Shown: positions 1-10,390, counted from the stretch's first letter. The stretch: 64,000 nucleotides of DNA from Garcia nutans (GCA_947685225.1 CANTUV010000008.1:37631501-37695500), one strand, 5' to 3'. A program made the numbers and translations. The notes: generated by a model not told the origin, from the sequence alone.

Positions 1-620
1 ATATCATCAGAAATAATTCCCCCGGCATAGTGGCTCAACCGGATGAACTCTAGCTCATACTCTGTTACAGTCCGGTGATCTTGCCTCAAGGTCAGAAACT
101 CCATCTTCTTCACATCCTTATACTCCCTCGGAGTATACTTCAGCTCAAACTCCCGTAGAAAATCACTGTAGGACAAAGTAGGTGGATCGTCCAAAGCATG
201 CGGAACTGTCTTCCACCAATCATATGCATCTTTCTGCAACAGTGATCTGGCATAATCAAATTTTTCTGCTGGAGTGGCTTGCAACTGAATGAAAATTCTT
301 TGAACTTTATCCAGCCACTGCTCAGCTACCGCTGGATCAATAGTACCCAAAAAATCTTCTGCCCCATACTTTCTTAGTTTATCATACTGTCTCACTGGTA
401 CCATTGGCTGAGGTGGGGGTGGCGGCGGTTGCACTGGTGCCTGCCTCATTAATTCAACCACATGCCTAAGCCAAACTGGTGGAACCTCCTCACCAGCTGG
501 TCTCCCTGACACAGAAACAGGGGCCTCTCCAGTTCTATCCACTCTAGCTTCATCTAAACCAACCACTGGAGCTACACTCTCAGCACTACCCTCAACGGAT
601 TGACGTGAATAAGGATCCAT
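1..620 (-). CDS. gag: Tekay-type gag, N-terminal part (element L, runs off the window)
   Basis: The reverse strand reads open from an ATG at 618-620 to the window edge, about 206 codons with no stop. The product has a variable Ser/Pro-rich N-terminus, a proline run, and then the retrotransposon gag domain with the blocks YDWWKTVP, LKYTPREYKD and RTVTEYELEFIRLS. These match the gag of element J in this window almost block for block, and that family encodes one gag-pol polyprotein. The ATG is the first one downstream of the LTR and primer site and matches the J start (MDPYSRQ against MDSHSRQ). Gag forms the cytoplasmic virus-like particle. Pol would lie to the left, outside the window, so whether L is intact overall cannot be judged. 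Confidence 0.93.
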   Translation of the reverse strand, partial: MDPYSRQSVEGSAESVAPVVGLDEARVDRTGEAPVSVSGRPAGEEVPPVWLRHVVELMRQAPVQPPPPPPQPMVPVRQYDKLRKYGAEDFLGTIDPAVAEQWLDKVQRIFIQLQATPAEKFDYARSLLQKDAYDWWKTVPHALDDPPTLSYSDFLREFELKYTPREYKDVKKMEFLTLRQDHRTVTEYELEFIRLSHYAGGIISDD

Positions 621-770
621 TATAACCTATATCTGCAAACACAGCAGAATACACCTCATTAAAGATCAGAGACTGCCGACACCAAACATGTATTTTATTC
701 AAAAACTCACTTTTAAAATCAAAATATTCTTTTTCTTACACTTGACCTAGGTTGAGAATCTCAAACCTAG

Positions 771-782
771 GCTCTGATACCA
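771..782 (-). other. Primer binding site of L (initiator tRNA-Met type)
   Basis: The reverse strand reads TGGTATCAGAGC, the standard complement of the plant initiator tRNA-Met 3' end. It lies 7 bases inside the LTR end at 790 and about 150 bases upstream of gag. Confidence 0.95.
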
Positions 783-808
783 AAATAATTGTAACACCCC
801 TATATACC

Positions 809-852
809 GTATACGTACCAAGCATGCTTATACGATCGTAAAATACGTATAC
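809..852 (-). repeat. Palindrome cluster at the LTR 3' end (L)
   Basis: GTATACGTA at 809-817 and TACGTATAC at 844-852 are exact inverted copies. Between them lie two perfect 10-base palindromes, AAGCATGCTT (820-829) and TACGATCGTA (831-840). The same arrangement is visible in the G and M LTRs. Confidence 0.8.
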
Positions 853-1140
853 CGAATATAGAACATGTCACTGTTTAAAAAAAATACACAAATCATATCT
901 CAAAAAGTTTAAAAGAAATTCAAAAGACACTATATATAAAAACATTTATAAATTCACAGCGGAAGTTATTACAAACTTTTACAAGTTCAAATACATAAAA
1001 TCCAAATAAACAAAACATAGAATATATACATGATTGGCAGCTTGACTCTCTGATCTTTAAGCTCTAATCCAACTCTTCAAGCACAAACTCAACTAGGTCT
1101 AGAGGAATCCTCAGTCTCAACCCTATCAACTCTACCACCT

Positions 1141-1178
1141 GCGCGATGAACCACAATCGCGCTGAGCCAACAACTCAG
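1141..1178 (-). promoter_or_regulatory. Conserved paired stem-loops in LTR (L copy)
   Basis: Read on the reverse strand, CTGAGTT and GGCTCAG flank a GTT loop (the last two pairs are G-T wobbles), followed by a perfect 7-base stem GCGCGAT/ATCGCGC with an 8-base loop and then CAGGT. The same two-hairpin structure occurs in every Tekay-type LTR of the window. The function is unknown; an RNA-level role is inferred from the wobble-compatible changes. Confidence 0.75.
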
Positions 1179-1326
1179 TAGCACAAACCATGATGATAAT
1201 ATGAAATGTCAATATCAATTTCATACATTCAACCAATAAAGATCATATTTATAAACATTACATTTCATTATTTCAATAATCATATCATCATCCATTCAAT
1301 ATAGACACCTATGGGCCCAACTAGCA

Positions 1327-1737
1327 TTTAATATGATATTCAAAATTCAGAGTTGCTGCTTTGGTTCATAACCACAATAATCAAGCCCGTAGGCAATGTA
1401 CATATCTCTCTATCCATGGATAGGGTAACGGACCTAGTCTCTTGGACCATCAACTCAACATCTTGAGGAGATCCTCAACCCGGCTAGACTGTTACCTGTA
1501 ACAGACCCAGTCTCTTGGACCATCAACCCGACTAATCGAGGAGATCCTCAACCCGGCTAGACTGTTACTTATTTTCACATTTATCATTTCACATTATTCA
1601 TAGTGTAACAGACCCAGTCTCTTGGACCTCAATTCAACTCAATTTGAAGAGATCCTCAACCCGGCTAGACTGTTACTAATCATTTTATAGGCATGCCGCC
1701 CAAAACCAGAACTCTGAAATTAAATGACCATATTAAA
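1327..1737 (-). repeat. Fold-back module of LTR (L copy) with three internal repeats
   Basis: The arms at about 1327-1364 and 1699-1737 are imperfect inverted copies built around TTCAGAGTT and the TTTAATATG box. The loop holds three units of about 70-75 bases (from 1424, 1497 and 1603), each starting GTAACRG and ending CTGTTAC and containing a GAGGA/TCCTC dyad. The equivalent position in other LTRs holds different repeats between the same arms. Confidence 0.8.
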
Positions 1738-2136
1738 CATACAATTATCTCATACTCAAATAGGCAATCATGCCTCATCAATTTTATTTGCATAACCATG
1801 TCCAACAACAATGGTTTCAACATATCTCCATTCACATAAAGATAATTCATCATCATTCATATAGCACATTACATTTCATAAGATTCACAATGTGCAAAAT
1901 ATCTCATTATTCATATATGTATAATCAACAATGCCACCTCAAATGGATGTATGCAACAATGCAATGTTTGTACTTACCTTAGATGCAACCCACACAATAT
2001 TAAACACCTCTCTTTCCAATAATCTTTCACTTCTTGAATTAGGGTAATTCACCTTCTTCACAACCTATTCCAAAAGGAAGATGAAACCCACATAAGATCA
2101 TAAGGCTAAGAACCAACTAGGGCAAACTCTATACTT

Positions 2137-2490
2137 GACACGCTCAACAACACGGGCGTGTCCCTGACCGTGCCCTAACTCCACAATACAGAAGCTTTTA
2201 CACGCTCAACAACACAGGCGTGTTCCTGGGCGTGTAATACATTCTGCCTCACAACAAAATTGACACGTCCAACATCATGAGCGTGCTCATGGCCGTGTCA
2301 ATTCCCCAAAATCACAGTGGCTATGACACGCTCAATAACACGGGCGTGTTACTGGCCGTGCCAATCCTACTGCCACACAGAAGTTATGACACGCTCAGTA
2401 TCCTGGGTGTGTCACTGCTCGTGCCACTCAACCCAAAATACAGAACCATCGACACGCCCAAAATCCTGGACGTGCCCTTGGGCGTGTCAG
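2137..2490 (-). repeat. GC-rich array of inverted CACGC/GCGTG units in the L LTR
   Basis: About six degenerate units of 50-60 bases each contain an ACACGC-type box and its inverted partner GCGTGT. A related array lies in the G LTR at 14296-14590. The array stands out as GC-rich inside an AT-rich LTR. It is not a CRISPR array: the units are contiguous, degenerate and lack unique spacers. Confidence 0.75.
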
Positions 2491-3357
2491 GCTAAAAACC
2501 CAGATTCCGGCCAAAACAACAACACAACCAACAAAACTCTTTCTTTCACCAAAAACCACTTCAACCAAAGTCATCTCAACATACCCAAAAACCATAACAA
2601 ACTCACAAAAACACCAAAACAACTAAAACATTCTTCCAATCTCAAATCAAAAATCATCAACACAACCCTAAAACACAACCTCAAAACATTCACTTCCAAC
2701 AACTTACTCTTTCCTTCAAAACATTACCAAAAACAAGAAATCAGTTACCCAAACACTCTTAAGCCCATCTTAAACAACATAATCACAAACCATTCACAAA
2801 CTCAACTCAAAACTCAAAGAAATCAAAGGATCAAGTGAAGAACTTACCAAGGATGAAGAAATCTCTTAACTTTCCACTTGATCTCTTGAATGCTTCCTTA
2901 GATCTTGAGTTTAAAGGTTCAAATCTCTCCTTTGTTCTCTTGTCCCTTAGTTGGCCGGCCAAAACAAAAGCAAAGGAAGGAGAAGAAAATGGTCCACGGC
3001 AATGAGAAAGAAAGAAGAAGGAAGAAAGAGAAACCCAAAGTCAAACACTTCTTTTCCTTAAAATCCTCCCAACCAAGCAAACTAAAATATTAAACAATCC
3101 CTTTCAACCTCTTCCACTCATCTAATTCCTTATTAATTAATTATTAATTCAAACACAACAAATATCTTCTTCCACTAACTCCATTTTAACTTTCCATTGA
3201 CTTAGGTATATGTTATATATATTCTAATATACATCACATATACACTCTCTTTAAAAAAAAACCCTTTTCTCTTCCAAAAAAACATATACAATAAATCCAA
3301 TTAAATTAATAATAAAACCCAAAACATCTAGGGTATATTTTGGGATATTACAATTCC

Positions 3358-3623
3358 AAAATTGATAAGGAAAAGAGTGAGACCATGATGCATGAGGAAA
3401 AGAATTAGCAACAAAATTTTTTAATTGCCATGTTGCATTTGGTTTTAGCTAATTGGTGCGGCTGTGAATGTGAAAAAGGAAATTGTGGTGTAATAATTAT
3501 GATATATATATATATATAAAGGTAAAGAAAAAAAAAAGAAGAGTTGCAGTAAAATGAACATTATATATTATAATTATTATTTTTATACAATGTTTACTCA
3601 ATTCATACAATATTCATACATCA
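3358..3623. other. Spacer with (AT)n, downstream of the PMD gene
   Basis: This is AT-rich sequence with an (AT)n tract near 3500-3518 and a purine run after it. I see no coding signal; it would be the 3' flank of the antisense gene. Confidence 0.5.
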
Positions 3624-6027
3624 CTAAGAAGGTGGTGGTAGGTCATCAAATAAAGCTCTGAAAAAATCATCTCCTATTGGAGGAGGAGGCAAATGACTCG
3701 TCTCGAGTCCGCACAAAGCAGGAGCACCAGAATCCCTATTACCTTGGAGTTTCAATCTGTCACGGTCCTCATCAGAAGTAGACGAAAGGATCTCATGGTC
3801 ATCAATTTGGGGGCCTCTAGATGAAGAAGCACCAGGATCTCTCATCCCCTAAAATCAAAAGTCTCAGAAATTTTGTTCTGATTGATGCTATAAAATTTCA
3901 AAATGAGAAACCTGCTGGCGACTAGCGGCCAACTCTTCTTGAAGTTTTTTGTTTTGTTCTTCAAGCATCCACTGTGTGCCAGAAAGGAAAAAAGTAAGAG
4001 CATACTTAATCATGCATACATATAGCATAAATTACCATGAAAAAAGAAAACTTACCATGTAATTCATATCAATACCCTGTGGATGATATGGCATATCCGG
4101 AGGACTAGAATGAGCAAATGAAGGAGCAGTAAAAGAAGGTCCAGCCTCATGATCAAATGAGCCAGTAGCCTGCAACAATCATTAAAAAAGTCAAAATAAG
4201 TTAAGAAAGAAGCGATTGCAATGGAAAAATGGTAAAAGTTTACCTGAGAAGTGCTAGTCTCGAGATGTGGAATGAATTCTCCTCCCTCTCCATGATGTTC
4301 CTCTTCATCTCTATCCTCATTTTCTTCGAGAATTTCCCATACACCAACAGGAGATACATCAAAGTTTAAGAATCCTATTTGAATAAAATGGGCATAAGAT
4401 GCACCCGATGGATAGAGATATGTTTCAACATCATAACCATGTCGGGCCAACCACCATGCATTCTCCGGCATTGATGTAATATCTAAGGTATATTTCAGGC
4501 ACACATCAGGATCCTCCGCTGCTCGGGACTAAAAAACCACTCATATACTCTGTCTCCAAGAAACCAGCCACTAGACACAGGGCCAGCAATGACTCGGCGA
4601 GTATGTTGAAAAGGCAGTGCAGCATTCATGGAGGAAGTCTAGTTTGTCCTCTCTTCTGGGTTCCACCAGGCCAAATTCACCTGCAAAATGACATAAGGTA
4701 AGTAAACTTTCATATAAATTTTAATGTATATTAATGCTATTTTACCTGGTCCCAGGTTAAGCAGTTCAACATGAAGCGTTGGGTGTGCACATGGTGAGAG
4801 CCGGGAACTTCTATGCGATTTGACAACTAGAAATTTAATCTTGGATACCAGACTCTCTCTCAGAAAATACCAGGCACCCTCACAAGGTTGTGCTCATATG
4901 CCCATGCCTACAACAATAATAAAAATCAAATTCATACAAGAAAAAGAATTGAATTGACATTGGTGGAAGAAGAGTATCTCAAAAACCGCCATAAAGCCAA
5001 CAAAAGACTTCTTATTTCGGCAAATTTTGTCAAGACCATGGTAAAGACCGGCGAGACCAGCTTCACCCCAGCCATAAAGTGGTACTGTCCTAAAATAAGT
5101 AAGGGCCCTCAACATTGACAAATGGATGGTAGATTTAGTGCTGCCTAAAATGGTCGACGCGAGCAAATATAACAAAAATCCTCGAGCATACTATTGGGCT
5201 ATGTCTCTGTGAACCCGTCCTTCTTAGCTCATCCAATAACTATGAATTGGCTCAATTTTTATCTTGAAAGGCCCTTTATATGATGGTTCCATACCAATTA
5301 ATTGTTGCATTTCTCCAATTGTCAAAATATCATTGGTAAGAGGAGCCGGAAGACCATCATACCGAATGCCGATTATAGCAGTAAAATCGACCGGACCAAT
5401 TGTCATCTCTCCAATGGGCAAGTGAAAAGTATGAGTTGTGTCCAACCATCGTTCTGCAAGCGCCTGGACTACGCTCCAGTCTATCGGATACTCCTCGGAT
5501 GGTAATTGTAAGATGAAGCTCTCAAAGCCACAATCTCGGATAATCTGCCTTAACCTAAAAGGCGCTACATCATACCATTGTTGGGCTTTGTAGATACACC
5601 CTCTGCTCCAAATTACACAACGATCACCCTACCACGGAGCCAGGTAAGTTAACAACAGGTAAGTATATCATTATTCTATCTACTTAAATTCTTAAATTAA
5701 TATATTTTTTCCTAAATTTTCTAAAAAATAGAAAATATAAAGAAAAAACAAACAAATAAAAAGGAAAAGGAAAAGGAAAAAATGAAATAAATAAAAAATA
5801 AAAAAAATAAAAAAAGAAGAAAAAATAATAAATAAATATATTAAAAAGAAAATAGGAAAAGAAAAAAGAAAAACAACAATATATATATATATAATTTGCT
5901 TGCTCTTTTGATTTGAACTACAATGAAGTGGCATCCCGGCTAGTAGACCTATATTTCCATCTTCATGATGCCGAATAAACTCCAATAACTCAACATTAGA
6001 ATGAGTTCCTGATCTTGAAGCATGCAT
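3624..6027 (-). pseudogene. Plant-mobile-domain (MAIN-like) gene, antisense in element D, multi-exon and decayed
   Basis: The N-terminal exon starts at 6027 (MHASRSGTH). From about 5640 to 5224 the frame carries the PMD signature: CVIWSRG, then APFRLRQIIRDCGF and DTTHTFHLPIGEMTI. It continues at 5175-4900 with LYLLASTI, SMLRAL and VPLYGWGEAGLAGLYHGL. The 3' end is intact: a 4504-4244 segment, an intron 4243-4170, exon 4169-4056, intron 4055-3972, exon 3971-3912 (a coiled-coil-like EEQNKKLQEELAAS), intron 3911-3849 and a last exon 3848-3624 with an acidic, Pro-rich tail. All three introns are GT-AG, 63-84 bases long and phase 0, and the joined frame stays open. In-frame stops near 5610, 5222 and 5190 break the domain. 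PMD proteins are related to MAIN and are often found inside plant transposons. Exon limits upstream of 4504 are uncertain. Confidence 0.8.
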
Positions 6028-6480
6028 TTTTTTTCAAAACTGTATGCTAAATTTAAAAGAATTATAGCTATGAATGAATGAAATTAACAAGTTTGCTGTG
6101 AATGAAACGAAGAAACCATTCGTTTATATAGAGGAACGGCAAAGGAAAAAAAATTCAAAAAGTAAATTTCAATATTGATGAATAGTATATTACTATTTAC
6201 AAATAGTAGTTTACTATTTACAAATAGTTGGATACTATTTATAAATAGTAGGTTACTATTTATGAATAATAAATAGTACATGAACAGTGACTACACAGTA
6301 AATAAATAGAAACTCAATAATTCAATTTAATCATTCAAATAGTTGCGTGTATATAAATATTTTTGCACTTTTAAAAAATATTTTTATACGCAGGGGCCAA
6401 GGAGAAGATATGTGCATAAAAAATTAGCTAAATTTTTTGCGAACAAAATTTATGTACTACTGACTATAATTATTTTTCCA
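6028..6480. repeat. AT-rich spacer with palindromic 24-25-base tandem repeat
   Basis: At 6181-6262 about four copies of a unit of the form TACTATTTACAAATAGTA follow each other; each unit is itself an inverted repeat (TACTATTT/AAATAGTA). The flanks are AT-rich. At about 6390-6440 the sequence CAGGGGCCAAGGAGAAGATA followed by AATTAGCTAAAT matches 58085-58130 of element B, which ties the two elements together. Confidence 0.7.
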
Positions 6481-6489
6481 AATAATTAA

Positions 6490-6935
6490 ATCTTTCTTAG
6501 CTCTGGTCCAGTACCCAAATTATCCTTAGGTCCAGAACCTAAAATCTCTCTTAAGTCCAGAACTTAGCTCGGGTCCAGAGCCAAAATTATCCTTAGGTCC
6601 ATAACCTAAAATCTCTCTTAAGTCTAATACTTAGCTCGGGTCCAGAACACAAATTACCCTTAGGTCCAGAACCTAAAATCTCTTTTAAGTCCAGAACTTA
6701 GCTCGGGCCCAGAATCCAAAATTATCCTTAGGTCTAGAACCTAAAATCTCTTCTAAATCCAAAACTTAGCTCAGGTCCAAAACCCAAATTATCCTTAGGT
6801 CCAGAACCTAAAATCTCTTTTAAGTCCATAACTTAGCTCAGGTCCAGAACCCAAAATTACCCTTAGCTCCAGAACCTAAAATTATCCTTGAGTCCAGAAC
6901 TCGAACCGGGTCCAGAACCTAAAACCTCAACCATC
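6490..6935 (+). repeat. 3' untranslated tandem array of element D
   Basis: Six to seven degenerate units of about 65-75 bases are built from alternating boxes such as TTAGGTCCAGAACCTAAAAT, TTAAGTCCAGAACTTAGCTC and GGGTCCAGAACCCAAA. Each box is a short dyad (for example AGGTCCAGAACCT). The array lies directly upstream of the polypurine tract. Tandem arrays at this position are known in Tat/Ogre elements. A related but distinct array is in element B at 58200-59095. Confidence 0.85.
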
Positions 6936-6997
6936 TTAGAAAAATTAAGTCTTATTGCTTTTCACTCTCTTTTACTGAAGTCTCAGATCGTTCAAGT

Positions 6998-7008
6998 AGG
7001 GGGCAAAC
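6998..7008 (+). other. Polypurine tract of element D
   Basis: AGGGGGCAAAC stands immediately before the 3' LTR start, preceded by TCTCAGATCGTTCAAG. The same context stands before the B/C LTR at 59147. Confidence 0.85.
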
Positions 7009-7255
7009 AGTAGACCCTTAATTTTTGATCCAGTCCAATCCATTATTTTTTATATAGTCCAAAATAATTTTTGTGGTATTTTAATTAAATAATATTTATT
7101 TTAGTATTTATTATTTATAATTTTTAATAAAAATAAAAATGGTGAAGTTAATAAAAAATAATAATAAAAATAAAAAATAATGATAAAAATAAAAAATAAA
7201 AATAAAAATTGGCGACGGAAAGATCGGAGACGAAAAAATTTCGTGGTCGAAGGTC

Positions 7256-7278
7256 CAATTCCTGCGGGCGAATTGGCC
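7256..7278 (+). repeat. GC-rich hairpin in the D LTR
   Basis: CCAATTC and GAATTGG form an exact inverted repeat around a short GC-rich loop. The corresponding site in the B LTR (49252-49271) is GAATTGGC-TTGG-GCCAATTC. Confidence 0.6.
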
Positions 7279-7505
7279 TTGGCAAATTTTGCCACAGTAA
7301 TTTCCTGCTGCGAATTGGCTGGCCGCCTAGCGAGTTCGTAATTTTTGCCCGCTAGCTCTGGCAGTCCTTTCCAATGCTCGTAGTTTTTGCCAGCAAAATT
7401 TTCCAACGCAATTTTTTCCGAAACTAAATTCCATTCTGTTTCGATTTCTTTTCTTAATTAATTTTAGTTTCCTTAAATAATTAGAATTAGGTTTATGATT
7501 TTTCT

Positions 7506-7513
7506 TATAAATA
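7506..7513 (+). promoter_or_regulatory. TATA box of the D LTR
   Basis: TATAAATA at the same relative place as in the A, B and C LTRs, just downstream of the GC-rich block and upstream of the telobox-rich leader. A core-promoter role is inferred. Confidence 0.65.
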
Positions 7514-7837
7514 ACACTTTAAAACTCATAATTAAGGGATTGAAACTTGGGGATCGGGACTCTGATTAGGGTATCAAAACATGGACTTTTAAACTTGGAT
7601 TACATAAAACCCTAGCCAGAGAAGATTAGCAACAAGCAAGCAACCAAGAATTCATCAAAGGTAGCCACACTGCCTTGTTTTTGTTCATCTAGAAAGTAAT
7701 TTTTTGGTGGAACCAACGAACGTTTCAGAATGAATCTCTATTTTCTTGATATGAATCTCTATTTTCTTTATTTATTTCTTTACAGAAGCTTCATTATTCA
7801 AATTGAATTAATTATTTCATCATACAAATTAATGAAA

Positions 7838-8110
7838 GCCTTAAAAAACCCTAAAACGTTTCATCTAAACCTTAAAACCCTAAAATTATTTCTTCTATTT
7901 CCCAAAAACCTCAAAAACCTTAAGAACCCTAAATTATTTCTTCTGATTCTAAAAACCTTAAAAACCCTAAATTATTTCTTCTCTTTCCCAAAAACCTCAA
8001 AACCCTAATTTATTTCTTCTTTTTCCAAAAACCTTAAAAACCTTAAATCGTTTCTTCTGTTTCCAAAAACTTTAAAAACCCTAAACTGTTTTCCTCTAAC
8101 TTTTTCCAAA
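7838..8110 (+). repeat. Telobox-rich tandem units in the D LTR
   Basis: Five to six degenerate units of about 40-50 bases combine AAAAACCTTAAAAACCCTAA with a pyrimidine box of the type TTATTTCTTCT. AAACCCTAA and CCCTAAA cores recur on to about 8600. The core equals the plant telobox and the telomere unit, but the spacing is not telomeric. Confidence 0.75.
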
Positions 8111-9307
8111 ATTTCCAAATGTTTTCTTAAATCTCCAAACCCTAATATTCTTTATGTTTTCTAAAAATTATAATTATTTTTATAAAAATCTTAACTATTT
8201 TCTTAAATTTTAAAATCAAGTATGTTTTCCAAAATACCAAAAACCCTAACTTTCTCGAAAAACCAAAACAATAAACCCTAAGTTTTCCTAAACCCTAATT
8301 CAGTGAACTTAAAACCCCAAACTAGTTACTGTAAACCCTAAAACCATGATCCAGTAAACTTAAAATAACAATCCAGTAAATATGAATTATAAACCTAATA
8401 TCATAAGATTCCAAAACCATAATTTTATGATGTTACCTCTAAACCCTAATTTGATTAACCAAAAAACCTTATTACTTTCTTAAATTCATAAAACCCTAAT
8501 CCATTCCAATTTTCTTAAACCTTTACAGTAGCCTAAACAAATAACAATAAAAATAACCCTAAATATTAATTAAAGAACTTTAAATAGAAACAGTAAACCC
8601 TAATTTGTATTTTTACTTGCTTTATTTTTAGATTTGATTATGTAGTCTGTTATATGTTTTGGTGGACGATTTATTTAATTTCAATGCTTGATTTATTTAG
8701 TTTATCATGGATGGATGTTTTCTTTATTATTTGTTTGTTTTAGTATTAAAAGTGTAACAGGTATGTTTCCACTTTGTGGGTACCTCATTAGTTAAATATC
8801 ATGTAATTTAAATAGTTTTTATACCAATGTAAATGACATGTTTGTACCTTTTGGTGGGTTTCCTATTAGTTTAGACATGGATGATGTAAGGACATGTTTC
8901 CATCTTTGGATGGGTGTCCATTTATTTGCTTTGTTTGGACATTGTTTTAATTTTTATATAATGATGCTTTATTTTAATTGTTGCGTGTAATATGGATAAT
9001 ATTGTTATACTTAAGAATTTTATAATGTTAAGAACTGCAAAGGAGGCTTGTTCTAATGAACCGGGCGTTGTGCGGGTGCTGGGCCATTTCTCACCTTCCC
9101 CATACGTACCCAACTTTCCGAACCCATTAGGGGGTTGGGGATTCCTTAGGAATCGAGTCATACACCCCTTTCTTTTTCCTGGCCGATCCGAATGGCGACT
9201 CCATTTTCTCCGGACTTAGGTCCATGTTCTCTAAGGCCCCAAGCCTAAATAGTGTCGAAGTCGCAAGAACCATTCCACCGGGAGTAGGGGAAAAATCTCC
9301 GCTTACA

Positions 9308-10390
9308 GTCATGTTGGAGAGAATCGGCTTAATTGTCTTGTTTGTTGCTTCTACTGCACCATTAGCCTTCGGTCTATAAGGGGAGGATCGATGATGATGG
9401 ATTTGGTACTTCAAGAATAAGTCCCTAACTGCTCCTTGAAATTGTACCCCATTATCCGATATCACACTATGTGGGATCCCATAACTACAAATGAGATTCT
9501 TTTTGATAAACGTAACTATTTTCCTTGCCCTCAGCTAGTTAAAAGATTTAGCTAAGACCCATTTTGAAAAATAATCCACTGCTACTATGATAAAACGGTG
9601 ACCGTTTGAAGCCGTCAGATGTATCTCTCCTATAATGTCAATCCCCCAAGTTGCAAAAGGCCAGGGTGAAGACATAGAATGTAATTTTTCAGGAGGCACA
9701 TGATTCAAATTACCATACATCTGACATTGCTAGCACTTCTTCTCAAACCTAACACAATCTCTCTCCATGGTCAACCAGTAGTAACCTTGTCAAATTATCT
9801 TCTTAACCAGGGCTAAGCCATTCATGTGTGGACCACAACTTCCCGCGTGTATTTCTAACATGATGTGCTCAATTTCAGGCTTCCTCAAGTGCACGACATC
9901 TGGCCATCTTCAATACAGCTCTCCATGAAAGGTGATTTATTGTAAGGACCATCGCCTTATGGCTATTCTCTCTTCCCTTCTTGCCCCCAACAGGTATTCC
10001 TTATTCTTCAAAAATCATCTTATGGTGTCATACCACCCATCATGGTCTGTATCAGTTTCCTTGATTGTTTCATATTCATAGCAAGGAGTTAATGAACTGG
10101 TCAAAACCAGAGGCTTAAGAAATAAGTTAACAGGATTTTCCCAAAATGAAGCCAATGTGGCTAGGGCATCGGCCATCTAGTTTTCTTCTCTTGGTAGGTG
10201 TATAAACCTGCACTTCTTAAAATTCTTCTTCATTATGGTTAAGTAATAGTGGTATGGTTTTAACTTCTCTTCTTTTAACTCCCACTCTCCATTTACTTGA
10301 GATACTACTAACAAAGAATCACCAAAGACTTGCACCTTATCCACCTTCATAATCATTAGGGTTTCCAAGCCAAAAGTACATGCTTCATAT
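9308..10390 (-). pseudogene. pol: Tat-type pol remnant E: RNase H and integrase
   Basis: On the reverse strand, 10368-10177 encodes an RNase H-like segment (FGDSLLVVSQVNGEWELKE, then FIHLPREEN). The frame continues through a zinc-binding region around KKC-QCQMYGN to the integrase core: WGIDIIGEIHLTASNGH, VAVDYFSKW, SDNGVQF and finally NGAVEATNK, so the D, D and E positions are all present. At least five in-frame stops break it (near 10176, 10070, 9950, 9740 and 9533). This second RNase H upstream of integrase is typical of the Tat lineage. It is cut on the left by the D insertion and on the right by the junction to G. Confidence 0.85.

Larger units (their letters stand above)
790..3352 (-). 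mobile_element. 5' LTR of Tekay-type element L
   Basis: The LTR runs from TGTAACACCCC (its 3' end on the reverse strand) to GGGATATTACA, with TG/CA termini and a length of 2563 bp. It abuts the primer site on one side; ATTCC at 3353-3357 would be the target duplication on the other, but the partner lies outside the window. Inside it are a palindrome-rich end (809-852), the paired stem-loops (1141-1178), a fold-back module with three internal repeats (1327-1737), a GC-rich array of inverted CACGC/GCGTG units (2137-2490) and a TTGGCCGGCC box near 2951. It has no coding capacity; the short ORFs here are chance. Confidence 0.92.
3353..9307 (+). mobile_element. Tat-type LTR retrotransposon D, 3' part with antisense cargo gene
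   Basis: The region contains, in order, an antisense plant-mobile-domain gene, AT-rich spacers, a tandem repeat array, a polypurine tract (6998-7008) and a 3' LTR (7009-9307). The array, polypurine tract and LTR have direct relatives in elements B and C (AGGGGGCAAA followed by TAGACCCTTAATTTTTGATC), so this is a plus-strand Tat/Ogre-type element. Its left part is displaced or lost: L starts at 3352. To the right it ends inside the integrase of E. No gag or pol of D is visible here. Confidence 0.75.
7009..9307 (+). mobile_element. 3' LTR of Tat-type element D
   Basis: It begins AGTAGACCCTTAATTTTTGATC (TG degraded to AG) and ends TCTCCGCTTACA, 2299 bp. The order of blocks matches the A, B and C LTRs: AT-rich U3, a GC-rich hairpin region (7200-7420), a TATA box, a telobox-rich block (7838-8600), then the conserved terminal block with GGGTGCTGGGCCATTTCTCA and CCTTAGGAATCGAGTCAT. 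What follows at 9308 is integrase of another element, so this is the element's right end. Confidence 0.88.

Noticed and set aside
2137..2490. CRISPR-like array of about 55-base repeats
   Set aside because: The units are contiguous, degenerate and without unique spacers; this is a plant LTR with inverted CACGC/GCGTG boxes.
5692..5900. Membrane protein from the hydrophobic frame of the PMD exon extension
   Set aside because: The Phe/Leu/Ile run is translated AT-rich, low-complexity DNA, more likely an intron.
7838..8600. Interstitial telomere
   Set aside because: CCCTAAA cores are irregularly spaced within longer units, and the same pattern occurs in other Tat-type LTRs.
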